39,936 nucleotides of DNA from NCBI GenBank assembly GCA_016290295.1, contig JAEETJ010000025.1, forward strand, positions 1 to 39,936, given 5' to 3'. This document shows positions 1-7,522 of the stretch, piece after piece. The number at the start of each line of letters is the position of its first letter. The stretch's first letter is position 1. The position numbers and the translations under genes were made by a program. The DNA is from Bacteroidales bacterium. Its GTDB lineage: Bacteria > Bacteroidota > Bacteroidia > Bacteroidales > WCHB1-69. The notes beneath the pieces were generated by a model. It was not told where the DNA came from. It was given only the letters and a program-made list of their open reading frames with translations, and ran no database searches.

Positions 1-450
1 GGCACCGCCTGCGATGTGACCAATATTCCCGAAGGCGTGGCCAATGCCTTCCACCTGATGCTGCACCGCTACAAATGGACCATGAAGGGCAATTACCAAA
101 CCCGCGAGATGAAAATCACTCCCTTGCGGAATGCCGAGAAAATCATTGATTCGGCAGTGGTAATGTTGCATCATGCCAAGCCACAATGCCATGATGCCAT
201 AATCGTCATCGAGGAATTAGAGCAAGCCTCTAATTTGGCTAAACACGGCATCCATTTAGGTATCGCCCGACTCAACGTCAAGGGCAACGACACCAAGAGC
301 ATTCCCTTGGCCAAACGGCAGGAATTAGCCAAAGAGCTGAAACCGCTCATCGAACGGCACAAAAAACTATGGATTGTCCGTAACCGTGAGGGTGGCTTGG
401 AAGAATCCGCCGGAAGGCTGCAGGAAATATACGACTATTACATACATTAA
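1..450 (+). CDS. C-terminal end of a probable family-20 glycoside hydrolase (partial)
   Basis: The reading frame is open from the first base of the window, so the 5' end lies outside; 149 codons remain. The visible part is mostly alpha-helical and hydrophilic. It ends with a segment of the type LWIVRNREGGLEESAGRL, which resembles the closing helix of GH20 beta-hexosaminidase-like proteins of Bacteroidetes, where an aromatic residue and a RNRxGGLxxS motif recur. The catalytic barrel is not in the window, so the assignment rests on this tail alone. No signal or sorting domain is present at the C-terminus. A string of 8-nt AT-rich repeats follows the stop codon. It could instead be another helical-tailed glycosidase; the reading frame itself is secure. 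Confidence 0.5.
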   Translation, partial: GTACDVTNIPEGVANAFHLMLHRYKWTMKGNYQTREMKITPLRNAEKIIDSAVVMLHHAKPQCHDAIIVIEELEQASNLAKHGIHLGIARLNVKGNDTKSIPLAKRQELAKELKPLIERHKKLWIVRNREGGLEESAGRLQEIYDYYIH

Positions 451-483
451 TAAATGGGCTAATTATCAATGTGCTAATGTGCC

Positions 484-532
484 AATTAATTAGTAAATTA
501 GTAAATTAGCAAATTAGTAAATTAGTAAATGT
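484..532. repeat. AT-rich 8-nt tandem repeat
   Basis: About five near-perfect copies of an aaattagt unit lie between two convergent genes. The same word recurs in the spacers near 5.28 kb and 11.05-11.15 kb, so it is a dispersed filler sequence of this genome rather than a local accident. No protein or clear hairpin is encoded. Confidence 0.75.
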
Positions 533-566
533 AATACAGAATAAGATTTTGCGTATTGCAGTTAGC

Positions 567-1325
567 TTACGCTTGCTTGTACAACGCGATGGTTTGCTTG
601 TATTTTTGAAGCACATTATCGGCGTTGATTTTGGCGATAATCCAGCCGTAGCGACCGTCGAGGAAGCCAGCCTTGAAAATGTAATCGCGCACAAAACGCC
701 AGAAAGCGTGCAGGTAAGCGCCCGCCATTGTTACTTTTTTGCCGCGCTCGTAAGCGCCTTCCGCCCATAAAGTAGCGAACTTATCAAACTGCCGCTGGTG
801 CTCCTCCACAGTGTAATAGGAGTAATGCAAAATGTCTCCTTTCAGGTGAACCACTTGAAAATCTGCAGGGTATTTCAGTACTTCATGTACTTTCAGGTTT
901 TCCCATTCCGCATAGCGGCGGTCAAAAATCCTGATTTTGGTCTCCGGATACCAGCCCCCGTGATGAATCCATGTGCCACAGTAATTCATCAACCGGTTCA
1001 TAGAAAAAACTTTATGCTCCACATTTTGTTTTTTCACCTCAGCGATAGAGGCTATCAGTTCCTCCGACAGAGCCTCATCGGCATCCATTGACAGAATCAA
1101 ATCGTGGGAAGCTATGGTATGGGCATAATTTTTCTGCATGGCATAGCCCTCCCATGGATGTGACACGAAACGCACCCCGAATTGCTCGCAAATTTCTTGG
1201 GTGCGGTCTGTTGACAAAGAATCCACAACCACCACCTCGTCGGCGATGGTGTGGATTGATTGCAAACATCGAGCGATATTCCGCTCTTCATTAAAGGTAA
1301 TAATAACAGCGGTTAACTGATTCAT
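567..1325 (-). CDS. Glycosyltransferase family 2 (WaaE/KdtX-like)
   Basis: A 252-residue GT-A fold transferase. It starts with the typical TAVIITFNEERNIARCL strand-turn. A VVVDSLSTDRT motif follows near residue 35, then the metal- and nucleotide-binding SMDADE around residue 80. The segment NYCGTWIHHGGWYPETKIRIF is characteristic of the WaaE/KdtX group, which adds a sugar to lipopolysaccharide core. Length and the absence of transmembrane segments match a cytoplasmic, membrane-associated enzyme. It starts 9 nt after the pruA stop codon on the same strand, so the two are probably co-transcribed although not functionally related. Donor and acceptor sugars cannot be read from the sequence. Confidence 0.85.
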   Translation of the reverse strand: MNQLTAVIITFNEERNIARCLQSIHTIADEVVVVDSLSTDRTQEICEQFGVRFVSHPWEGYAMQKNYAHTIASHDLILSMDADEALSEELIASIAEVKKQNVEHKVFSMNRLMNYCGTWIHHGGWYPETKIRIFDRRYAEWENLKVHEVLKYPADFQVVHLKGDILHYSYYTVEEHQRQFDKFATLWAEGAYERGKKVTMAGAYLHAFWRFVRDYIFKAGFLDGRYGWIIAKINADNVLQKYKQTIALYKQA

Positions 1326-1334
1326 TACCCCATA

Positions 1335-2972
1335 TTATTTATTGTCAGGAAGCAGGAAAGGATAACCATATTCTGTAGGAGGACAGAAGGTTTCCTTGAT
1401 GGAGCGGGTACTGATCCATCTATAGAGGTTCAGCTCGCTACCGGCCTTGTCGTTGGTACCGGAAGCTCTGGCACCACCGAAGGGCTGGTTGCCCACTACT
1501 GCGCCTGTCGGCTTGTCGTTGATGTAGAAGTTACCAGCGGCGTGACGAAGAATGTCCTCAGCTTCCAAGATAGCATATCTGCATTTAGCGAAGATAGAAC
1601 CTGTCAATGCGTAAGGTGAAGTCTCGTCGCAGAGGTGCAGGGTTTCAATGTATTTCTCGTCATCATATACATAAACGGTGATAACGGGACCAAACATTTC
1701 TTCCTGAATGGCTTCGTAATGAGGATCGGTGGTAACGATGATAGTTGGATCAATGAAATAACCCACTTTCTTGTCATACTTGCCACCCAACACGATTTTA
1801 GCCTTTCTGGATTTCTTGGCTCTGTCGATATAACCAGCGATGTTGTCGAAGGATTTTTCGTCAATAACAGCATTCACGAAGTTGGTGAAATCGAACACAT
1901 CACCCACCTTCACGGTCTTCATCATGTCTTTCACATGAGCCAAAGTCTCATCCCACAATGATTTCGGGATATAAGCACGAGAAGCGGCAGAGCACTTCTG
2001 ACCTTGGAACTCGAAAGCGCCACGAACGATAGCCACGGCCAATTCGCGAGGATCAGCTGACTTGTGAGCAAAGATAAAGTCCTTGCCACCGGTTTCGCCG
2101 ACAATCTTCGGATAGGTTCTGTAACTGTCGATATTCTTGCCGATTTCTTTCCAGAAAGCCTTGAAAGTGCTGGTGCTGCCAGTGAAATGGATACCTGCCA
2201 AATGCGGAGAAGCGAAAGCCACCTTGCTGATGACGGAACCGCTGCCCGGGAGGAAGTTGATAACGCCGTCGGGAAGACCTGCTTCTTTGAAAATTTTCAT
2301 CAGGTAATAGTTGGACAAAATAGCTGTAGTAGCTGGTTTCCAGATGGTTACATTACCCATCAATACAGGTGAAATATTCAGGTTAAGAGCGATAGAGGTG
2401 AAGTTGAACGGAGTAATCGCATACACAAAACCTTCCATAGCTCTGAACTCGTTGCGGTTCAGGGTAGTGTTGTCAGAGATAGGCTGCTGGGTATAAATTT
2501 TGGAGGCGAAATAAGTGTTGAAGCGCAGGAAGTCGATGGTTTCGCATGCGCTGTCGATTTCAGCCTGCATCGGGTTCTTACCCTGGCCCAGCATGGTAGC
2601 GGCGTTGATGAGATATCTGTATTTCTTAGCCAGCAATTCACCAATACGCATCATGATGGAAGCTCTCTCAATCCAAGGAGTATCTTCCCATTGCTTTTTA
2701 GCGGCCAAAGCGGCTTCGATAGCCATTTTCACTTCTTTTTCACCCACCTTGTGGTATTTGGCCAGTACATGTTTGTGGTTGGTTGGCATCACCACGGTGC
2801 CCATGTTGCCGGTTTTCACTTCCTTACCACCGATGATAAGGGGAATTTCCACAACTTGGTTGAATTGTCTGTCCAATTCTTCCTTCAGCAGTTTGCGTTC
2901 GGGTGAACCCGGAGCGTAAGCGAAAACGGGTTCGTTTTTCGGTTCTCTGAAAATAAATGAAGCGTTATTCAT
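1335..2972 (-). CDS. pruA: 1-pyrroline-5-carboxylate (L-glutamate gamma-semialdehyde) dehydrogenase
   Basis: A 545-residue NAD-dependent aldehyde dehydrogenase that oxidises glutamate semialdehyde to glutamate, the second step of proline breakdown. Catalytic cysteine lies in FQGQKCSAASRAY (C327) and the general-base glutamate in VGETGGKDF (E293). The substrate and cofactor loops TPFNFTSIALN and HFTGST are present. The long N-terminus, FIFREPKNEPV, is typical of the single-function eukaryote/Bacteroidetes-type enzyme rather than the PutA fusion. I chose the start at 2972 (MNNASF); an in-frame upstream ATG at 3014 would lie almost on the transcription start. A TATCTTTG promoter is at 3026-3033, back-to-back with the sodB promoter. 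No proline dehydrogenase gene is adjacent. Confidence 0.93.
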   Translation of the reverse strand: MNNASFIFREPKNEPVFAYAPGSPERKLLKEELDRQFNQVVEIPLIIGGKEVKTGNMGTVVMPTNHKHVLAKYHKVGEKEVKMAIEAALAAKKQWEDTPWIERASIMMRIGELLAKKYRYLINAATMLGQGKNPMQAEIDSACETIDFLRFNTYFASKIYTQQPISDNTTLNRNEFRAMEGFVYAITPFNFTSIALNLNISPVLMGNVTIWKPATTAILSNYYLMKIFKEAGLPDGVINFLPGSGSVISKVAFASPHLAGIHFTGSTSTFKAFWKEIGKNIDSYRTYPKIVGETGGKDFIFAHKSADPRELAVAIVRGAFEFQGQKCSAASRAYIPKSLWDETLAHVKDMMKTVKVGDVFDFTNFVNAVIDEKSFDNIAGYIDRAKKSRKAKIVLGGKYDKKVGYFIDPTIIVTTDPHYEAIQEEMFGPVITVYVYDDEKYIETLHLCDETSPYALTGSIFAKCRYAILEAEDILRHAAGNFYINDKPTGAVVGNQPFGGARASGTNDKAGSELNLYRWISTRSIKETFCPPTEYGYPFLLPDNK

Positions 2973-3025
2973 AATTATTGGGTTTATAATAAGATGATTG
3001 ATAATACTTTTCAATTATGAGGGTG

Positions 3026-3033
3026 CAAAGATA
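3026..3033 (-). promoter_or_regulatory. Bacteroidetes-type -7 box for pruA
   Basis: TATCTTTG on the minus strand, matching the TAnnTTTG consensus of the Bacteroidetes primary sigma factor, about 54 nt before the pruA start codon. Confidence 0.65.
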
Positions 3034-3080
3034 CGATTTTTTGTTGAATTGTTTACGCTTTACATTTCAAAAATTATATG

Positions 3081-3088
3081 TATTTTTG
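3081..3088 (+). promoter_or_regulatory. Bacteroidetes-type -7 box for sodB
   Basis: TATTTTTG followed by GC; it would give a leader of roughly 120 nt before sodB, containing the AT-rich repeat at 3109-3180. Confidence 0.55.
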
Positions 3089-3108
3089 CCCTTTAGAATC
3101 TAAACGAA

Positions 3109-3180
3109 GAATTAAGAACTAAAAACTAAGAATCTTGTAAGTATCATTTTTAATTCTTAATTTTTAATTCTTAGTTCAAG
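3109..3180. repeat. AT-rich repeat with inverted symmetry in the sodB leader
   Basis: Alternating aagaattaa / taaaaactaag words followed by their approximate complement (ttaattcttaattttt). The region can fold on itself and lies wholly in the predicted 5' leader of sodB. It may be low-complexity filler only. Confidence 0.5.
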
Positions 3181-3212
3181 CATATCAACAATTCAACAAA
3201 TAAACAAAAATC

Positions 3213-3806
3213 ATGAAAAACATCCTCCCCAACAACGGCAGCTTCGAGATGATGACTCTGCCTTACGACCCTGAAACACTGGGCATTATCAGCGGTAACA
3301 CCTTTGGTTTCCACTATGGAAAACACCTGAAAGCCTACGTGGACAACCTGAACAAATTATTACCTGGCAGCGGCTTGGAAAACCTGCCCTTGACCGAGGT
3401 GGTGAAGAAATCCGAAGGCGGCCTGTTCAACAATGCTGGCCAGGTATTGAATCACACGATGTATTTCGAGCAGTTCGGCACCGCCAACCACGAACCCGAA
3501 GGCAAAATCAAAGATTTGATTATCAGAGATTTCGGTTCTGTTGAAGCTTTCAAAAAAGAATTTGAGCAGAAGGGTGTAGCCCTCTTCGGTTCAGGCTGGG
3601 TATGGCTGTCATTAAACGCTGATGGCAAGCTGGTCATCACACAGGAAGTCAATGCTGGCAACCCCGTACGTAGCGGCCTGCAACCCCTGCTTACCTTTGA
3701 TGTGTGGGAACACGCCTACTACTTAGATTTCCAGAACCGCCGCGCCGACCACCTCGCCGCCCTGTGGCAGATTGTGGATTGGAAGGTGATCGATAGTCGT
3801 TTGTAA
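3213..3806 (+). CDS. sodB: Superoxide dismutase, Fe/Mn family
   Basis: A 197-residue cytoplasmic Fe/Mn superoxide dismutase converting superoxide to hydrogen peroxide and oxygen. The four metal ligands are visible: H34 in FGFHYGKH, H81 in VLNHTMYF, and D163 and H167 in FDVWEHAYY. The outer-sphere glutamine Q77 (NNAGQVLNH) sits at the iron-type position. The residue two before D163 is Thr161, as in E. coli Fe-SOD. At the matching position Porphyromonas gingivalis cambialistic SOD has Gly155, whose change to Thr is reported to shift it toward iron. I therefore infer iron preference. It is divergent from pruA, with its own promoter at 3081, and is followed by a short hairpin at 3820-3842. Confidence 0.95.
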   Translation: MKNILPNNGSFEMMTLPYDPETLGIISGNTFGFHYGKHLKAYVDNLNKLLPGSGLENLPLTEVVKKSEGGLFNNAGQVLNHTMYFEQFGTANHEPEGKIKDLIIRDFGSVEAFKKEFEQKGVALFGSGWVWLSLNADGKLVITQEVNAGNPVRSGLQPLLTFDVWEHAYYLDFQNRRADHLAALWQIVDWKVIDSRL

Positions 3807-3819
3807 ATTGTGTAAAAGG

Positions 3820-3842
3820 CGGCTGCCATAATATGACAGCCC
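3820..3842 (+). terminator. Hairpin after sodB
   Basis: GGCTGCCATA pairs with TATGACAGCC (9 of 10) 14 nt after the sodB stop codon. There is no strong T-tract, so termination is only suggested. Confidence 0.4.
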
Positions 3843-3850
3843 TACAATTA

Positions 3851-3893
3851 TCAATCACCAATTGTCAACTATCAACTGTCAACTATCAACTGT
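3851..3893. repeat. Tandem tcaactatcaactg repeat
   Basis: Several imperfect copies of a caactgtcaactat word run up to the start codon of the first chromate transporter half. They occupy the place of its ribosome binding site. Related words occur at 12413-12440 and 19558-19590. Confidence 0.6.
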
Positions 3894-3894
3894 A

Positions 3895-4446
3895 ATGGCT
3901 GGCTATCTCGAGCTTTTCTGGTCTTTTTTCAAAATCGGCAGTTTCACCCTTGGCGGAGGCTTTGCCATGATTCCGCTGATGGAGAAAGAGCTGGTTTTGC
4001 GCAAGCAATGGCTCAGCAAAGAGGAGTTTCTGGATTTACTATCCGTCAGCCAAGCCATGCCGGGCGTTTTTGCCGTGAACATGGCCACCAGCATCGGCTA
4101 TCGCCTGCGAGGCAAACGAGGTGCCGTTATGTCTGTTTTGGGTAATATTCTGATGCCCATCCTGACCATATTATTCTTAGCCATATTTATCCGTTATTTT
4201 CGTGATAACGCTGTGGTAGAAAGAATCTTCAAGGGCATCCGTCCTTGCGTAGTGGCATTGATTGCCGCCCCCGTATTCACCATGGCCAAAAACGCAGGAC
4301 TCACATGGCAAAACTGCTGGATTCCATTGATAGCAGCAGCCCTGATATGGCTGTTAGGCGTTTCCCCCGTCCTAATCATCATTATTGCAGGAGTCGGCGG
4401 CTTCTTGTATGGCCGGATTAAAGACAGAAAGGAGGCTTCCGCATGA
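3895..4446 (+). CDS. Chromate transporter, first half (short-chain CHR)
   Basis: A 183-residue inner-membrane protein with the CHR-family signature FFKIGSFTLGGGFAMIPLME near the N-terminus and VSQAMPGVFAVNMAT near residue 60, followed by several hydrophobic helices. Short-chain CHR proteins work as pairs and exchange chromate (or a related oxyanion) across the membrane. The start at 3895 (MAGYLEL) is preferred: the reading frame upstream is just the tandem repeat. Its stop codon overlaps the start of the second half (ATGA at 4443), so the two are translationally coupled. The physiological substrate in this family is often not chromate. Confidence 0.88.
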   Translation: MAGYLELFWSFFKIGSFTLGGGFAMIPLMEKELVLRKQWLSKEEFLDLLSVSQAMPGVFAVNMATSIGYRLRGKRGAVMSVLGNILMPILTILFLAIFIRYFRDNAVVERIFKGIRPCVVALIAAPVFTMAKNAGLTWQNCWIPLIAAALIWLLGVSPVLIIIIAGVGGFLYGRIKDRKEASA

Positions 4447-5021
4447 TTTTCTGGAAACTTTTCTACACTTTCTGCAAAATCGGCATCTTCAACTTCGGTG
4501 GCGGCTACGCCATGATCGCCCTCATCCAGAACGAAGTGGTGGAAAAACAGGCCTGGATGACCGCCCAAGAGTTCACCGACATTGTGGCGGTGAGCCAAAT
4601 GACCCCCGGACCCATAGGTATTAATGTGGCCACCTATGCAGGTTATACTGCGGTAGTCAACGCCGGCTACGACCCATGGCTCGGTGTGGCCGGTGCGTTC
4701 TTGGCTTCCTTCTCAGTAATTTTGCTGCCTTTCATCCTCATGCTATTGCTGGCTCACTATCTGCTGAAACACAAGGACAACAAGGACATAAAAAACGTAT
4801 TCTCCAGTCTGCGTATCACAGTTCTCGGTCTGATTGCCGCCGCCGCATTGCTTTTGGCCACTCCCGCCAACTTTGGTTCTCTGTCCCAATACCCCCTCCA
4901 GTTTTACCTCAGCCTTGCCATTTTCGGCATCGTTTTTCTGCTTAGTCTGAAAAAGAAAGTCAGTCCCATTTTGCTGATACTGCTGAGCGGTGTGGTGGGG
5001 TTCTTAGTGTACGGAATATAG
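4443..5021 (+). CDS. Chromate transporter, second half (short-chain CHR)
   Basis: A 192-residue partner of the preceding gene, with which it shares the ATGA overlap. It repeats the CHR signature (FCKIGIFNFGGGYAMIALIQ) and the conserved SQMTPGPIGINVATYAGY segment around residue 60, then four or more hydrophobic helices. Fast divergence between the two halves is normal: they insert with opposite topology and form a heterodimer. No chrB-like regulator or chromate reductase is nearby, so induction by chromate is not indicated. The gene is followed by a 347-nt spacer filled with repeats. Confidence 0.88.
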   Translation: MIFWKLFYTFCKIGIFNFGGGYAMIALIQNEVVEKQAWMTAQEFTDIVAVSQMTPGPIGINVATYAGYTAVVNAGYDPWLGVAGAFLASFSVILLPFILMLLLAHYLLKHKDNKDIKNVFSSLRITVLGLIAAAALLLATPANFGSLSQYPLQFYLSLAIFGIVFLLSLKKKVSPILLILLSGVVGFLVYGI

Positions 5022-5036
5022 TTAAAGCATCGGTTT

Positions 5037-5190
5037 TTGGGGGAGTCTCGCACTTCATGCTCGAGGGGAGTGGACTTCGTCCATAGGGGAGTCTCGGGCT
5101 ACGCCCTCGAGGGGAGTTATGCATGCATAAGGGAGAGTCTCACTTCGTTCGAGTTTTTTTGATTACAGGATTACAGGATGATGGATTCTG
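5037..5190. repeat. Composite dispersed repeat (GAG-hairpin units plus gattacagg words)
   Basis: Three imperfect units of ggggagtctcgcacttc... / ...ctcgaggggagt, each with partial inverted symmetry, are followed by ttacaggattacaggatgat. Both parts recur in reverse orientation at 33145-33180, 34080-34150 and 34835-34965. No reading frame is present. Confidence 0.7.
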
Positions 5191-5195
5191 AAGGA

Positions 5196-5312
5196 AAAAC
5201 TCATAGCTCATAGCTCATAACTCAATGCTCAACGCAAAATAATTGGCACATTGGCACATTGTCTCATTAGCACATTAACTAATTTGCTAATTAACCAATT
5301 TACTAATTGAAT
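5196..5312. repeat. Short-word repeats upstream of the S46 peptidase
   Basis: Successive blocks of catagct, ggcacatt and taatttgctaatt words, related to those at 484-532 and 11046-11150. No gene is seen here; the promoter of the next gene follows at 5320. Confidence 0.6.
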
Positions 5313-5319
5313 TTTTTTG

Positions 5320-5327
5320 TATCTTTG
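5320..5327 (+). promoter_or_regulatory. Bacteroidetes-type -7 box for the S46 peptidase gene
   Basis: TATCTTTG followed by CAAG, about 41 nt before the start codon. Confidence 0.65.
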
Positions 5328-5368
5328 CAAGTTGTTTTGACGAATTTCATCATTAAAAAAATACTTTT

Positions 5369-7513
5369 ATGAAAAAAACTCTTTTATTGATTGTTTTAGC
5401 ATTCTTATCCGTAAGAATGTTCGCCACCAACCCACCAGATGAAGGTATGTGGCTACCTATGTTTATCAAAAATTACAACTATGCCGAAATGCAGAAGTTA
5501 GGTTTGAAACTGACTCCTGAACAGCTGTACGACATCAACCATTCTTCATTGAAAGACGCTATCGTTCAGTTGGGCGACGGTTTCTGCACTGGTGAAATGG
5601 TTTCACGCGACGGTCTGATGTTCACCAACCACCACTGCGGCTACTCTTCAGTGGTTGAACTGTCAACTGTTGAGCACGACTACCTCAACAACGGTTTCTT
5701 CGCCATGAGCAAGGAAGAAGAGCTGCAAGCCAACTTCAGCGTCAACTTCCTCGAACGCATGGAAGATGTGACCAAGATTGTGTTGGCCGAGGTGACCAGC
5801 GACACCAAAGAATCCAAGAGAGAGGAATTGGTGAAAGCCGCCATCAAGAAACTACAGGAAGAAAACTCCGACAACGGCAAGCACAAAGTTGTGGTGAAAC
5901 CTTTCTACGAAGGCAACGAATACTATATGTTCGTTTACACCACTTATAAGGATGTTCGTTTGGTAGTTGCTCCCCCCGCCAGCATCGGCAAATTCGGTGG
6001 CGACACCGACAACTGGATGTGGCCCCGTCACACCGGCGACTTCACCGTGTTCCGTATCTACACTGCTCCCGATGGTTCTCCTGCTGAATATGCCAAAGAG
6101 AATGTACCCTTCCATCCGAAACATTTCTTACCCATCAGCTTAAAAGGTTATCAACCTGGTGATTACACTATGATCTGGGGTTATCCTGGCACAACCGAGC
6201 GTTTCATGACTTCCTACGAAGTAGAAAACACTATCAACATTGACGACCCGGCTCTGTACGAACCCCTCGATATCATTCTTCCCGTAATTAAGGAAGCTAT
6301 GGAAGCCGACAAAGCTGTTGAATTGAAATATGCTGATGACCATGCCAGCTTGGCCAACATGTGGAAAAACAAACATGGTGAGGTCAACAGTTTGAAAGCA
6401 TTACATGTAGCTGAAAAGAAAGCTGCCCAAGAACAAGAACTCCGCACCTGGATCAACGCCAACAGCGAACGCCAGGAGAAATATGGCAAGTGCCTGGACA
6501 AAATCGAGAAAATCTGCAAGGGTGTTGACGCCGCTGCTACCAAAACCTTTATGAACGCTAACATCTGCTTGATGTCTTCTCCAACCCTTTTGACTGCATG
6601 GAGACTGAGAAATTCTGTGAAACTGGAAGAAAAACAAAAGAGCTTCAGCGAAGAAAAAATCGCTAAAGTGCTGGAACAATATGAAAAAGGTGTCGAAGAT
6701 AAAGACGTCAACACCGAAGTAAAAGTTATTTTGGCTACCCTGAAGACCTGGGAAAGACTGCCCGCTGACAAACAGCCCGACATTCAAGGAATCGTTGACA
6801 AATATTACAAAGGCAACCGTGCCGCTTTCGAGGCTGCTATTGCCAACTCTATTTTCGTTTCCAAAGAAAACCTTGAAAAATATATGCGCAAACCTTCTAC
6901 TAAAGTTTTGGAAAAAGATCCTGTTTACCAGTATCTGAACAGCATTTTCACGGTTATTCTTGCCAACCAGGGTGCATTAGCTGACAATGATAAGCTGACC
7001 GTGCCTCGCCGTACTTTCATTGCTGCTATCAAGGAAATGAAGGCCGACACCCCGATTTATCCCGATGCCAACAGCACCATGCGTACTACCTACGGTACTG
7101 TATGTGACTACTACCCCGCTGATGGTGTTCACTACAACTACTTCACCACTACCCAGGGTATTTTGGAAAAAGAAATCCCCGGTGACTTTGAATTTGATGT
7201 TCCTGCCAAACTGAAACAGCTGATTTTGAACAAGGATTTCGGTCAGTATGCCGACAAGGATGGCTCATTGCACGTATGCTTCCTGTCCAACAACGATATC
7301 ACCGGTGGTAACTCTGGCAGCCCCATCATGAACGGCAATGGCGAGCTCATCGGTTTGGCCTTCGACGGCAACTGGGAAGCTCTGAGCAGTGACATCGTGT
7401 TCAACACCGAACTGCAGCGTTGTATCAACGTTGACTCACGCTATGTTTTATTCGTTATCGACAAGTTCGGTGGTGCAGGCTATCTGCTGAACGAAATGGA
7501 TATCAGAAAATAA
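5369..7513 (+). CDS. S46 family dipeptidyl-peptidase, DPP7-type
   Basis: A 714-residue secreted serine peptidase that removes dipeptides from peptide N-termini in the periplasm. A Sec signal peptide (MKKTLLLIVLAFLSVRMFA) is present. The chymotrypsin-like triad is H89 (FTNHHCGY), D224 (RHTGDF) and S649 (TGGNSGSP). The helical domain inserted between residues about 260 and 570 is typical of S46. Specificity in the family depends on the residue 18 positions after the catalytic serine: Arg in DPP11 (acidic P1) and Gly in DPP7 (hydrophobic P1). Here it is G667 (AFDGNWE), so DPP7-like activity is inferred. It is followed 9 nt later by a serine hydrolase gene. Length and ends are complete. Confidence 0.93.
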   Translation: MKKTLLLIVLAFLSVRMFATNPPDEGMWLPMFIKNYNYAEMQKLGLKLTPEQLYDINHSSLKDAIVQLGDGFCTGEMVSRDGLMFTNHHCGYSSVVELSTVEHDYLNNGFFAMSKEEELQANFSVNFLERMEDVTKIVLAEVTSDTKESKREELVKAAIKKLQEENSDNGKHKVVVKPFYEGNEYYMFVYTTYKDVRLVVAPPASIGKFGGDTDNWMWPRHTGDFTVFRIYTAPDGSPAEYAKENVPFHPKHFLPISLKGYQPGDYTMIWGYPGTTERFMTSYEVENTINIDDPALYEPLDIILPVIKEAMEADKAVELKYADDHASLANMWKNKHGEVNSLKALHVAEKKAAQEQELRTWINANSERQEKYGKCLDKIEKICKGVDAAATKTFMNANICLMSSPTLLTAWRLRNSVKLEEKQKSFSEEKIAKVLEQYEKGVEDKDVNTEVKVILATLKTWERLPADKQPDIQGIVDKYYKGNRAAFEAAIANSIFVSKENLEKYMRKPSTKVLEKDPVYQYLNSIFTVILANQGALADNDKLTVPRRTFIAAIKEMKADTPIYPDANSTMRTTYGTVCDYYPADGVHYNYFTTTQGILEKEIPGDFEFDVPAKLKQLILNKDFGQYADKDGSLHVCFLSNNDITGGNSGSPIMNGNGELIGLAFDGNWEALSSDIVFNTELQRCINVDSRYVLFVIDKFGGAGYLLNEMDIRK

Positions 7514-7522
7514 GCATTTACC

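Noticed and set aside
484-532. Regular short repeats considered as a CRISPR array
   Set aside because: Eight-nt AT-rich tandem units without spacers; not CRISPR. No cas gene is present in the window.
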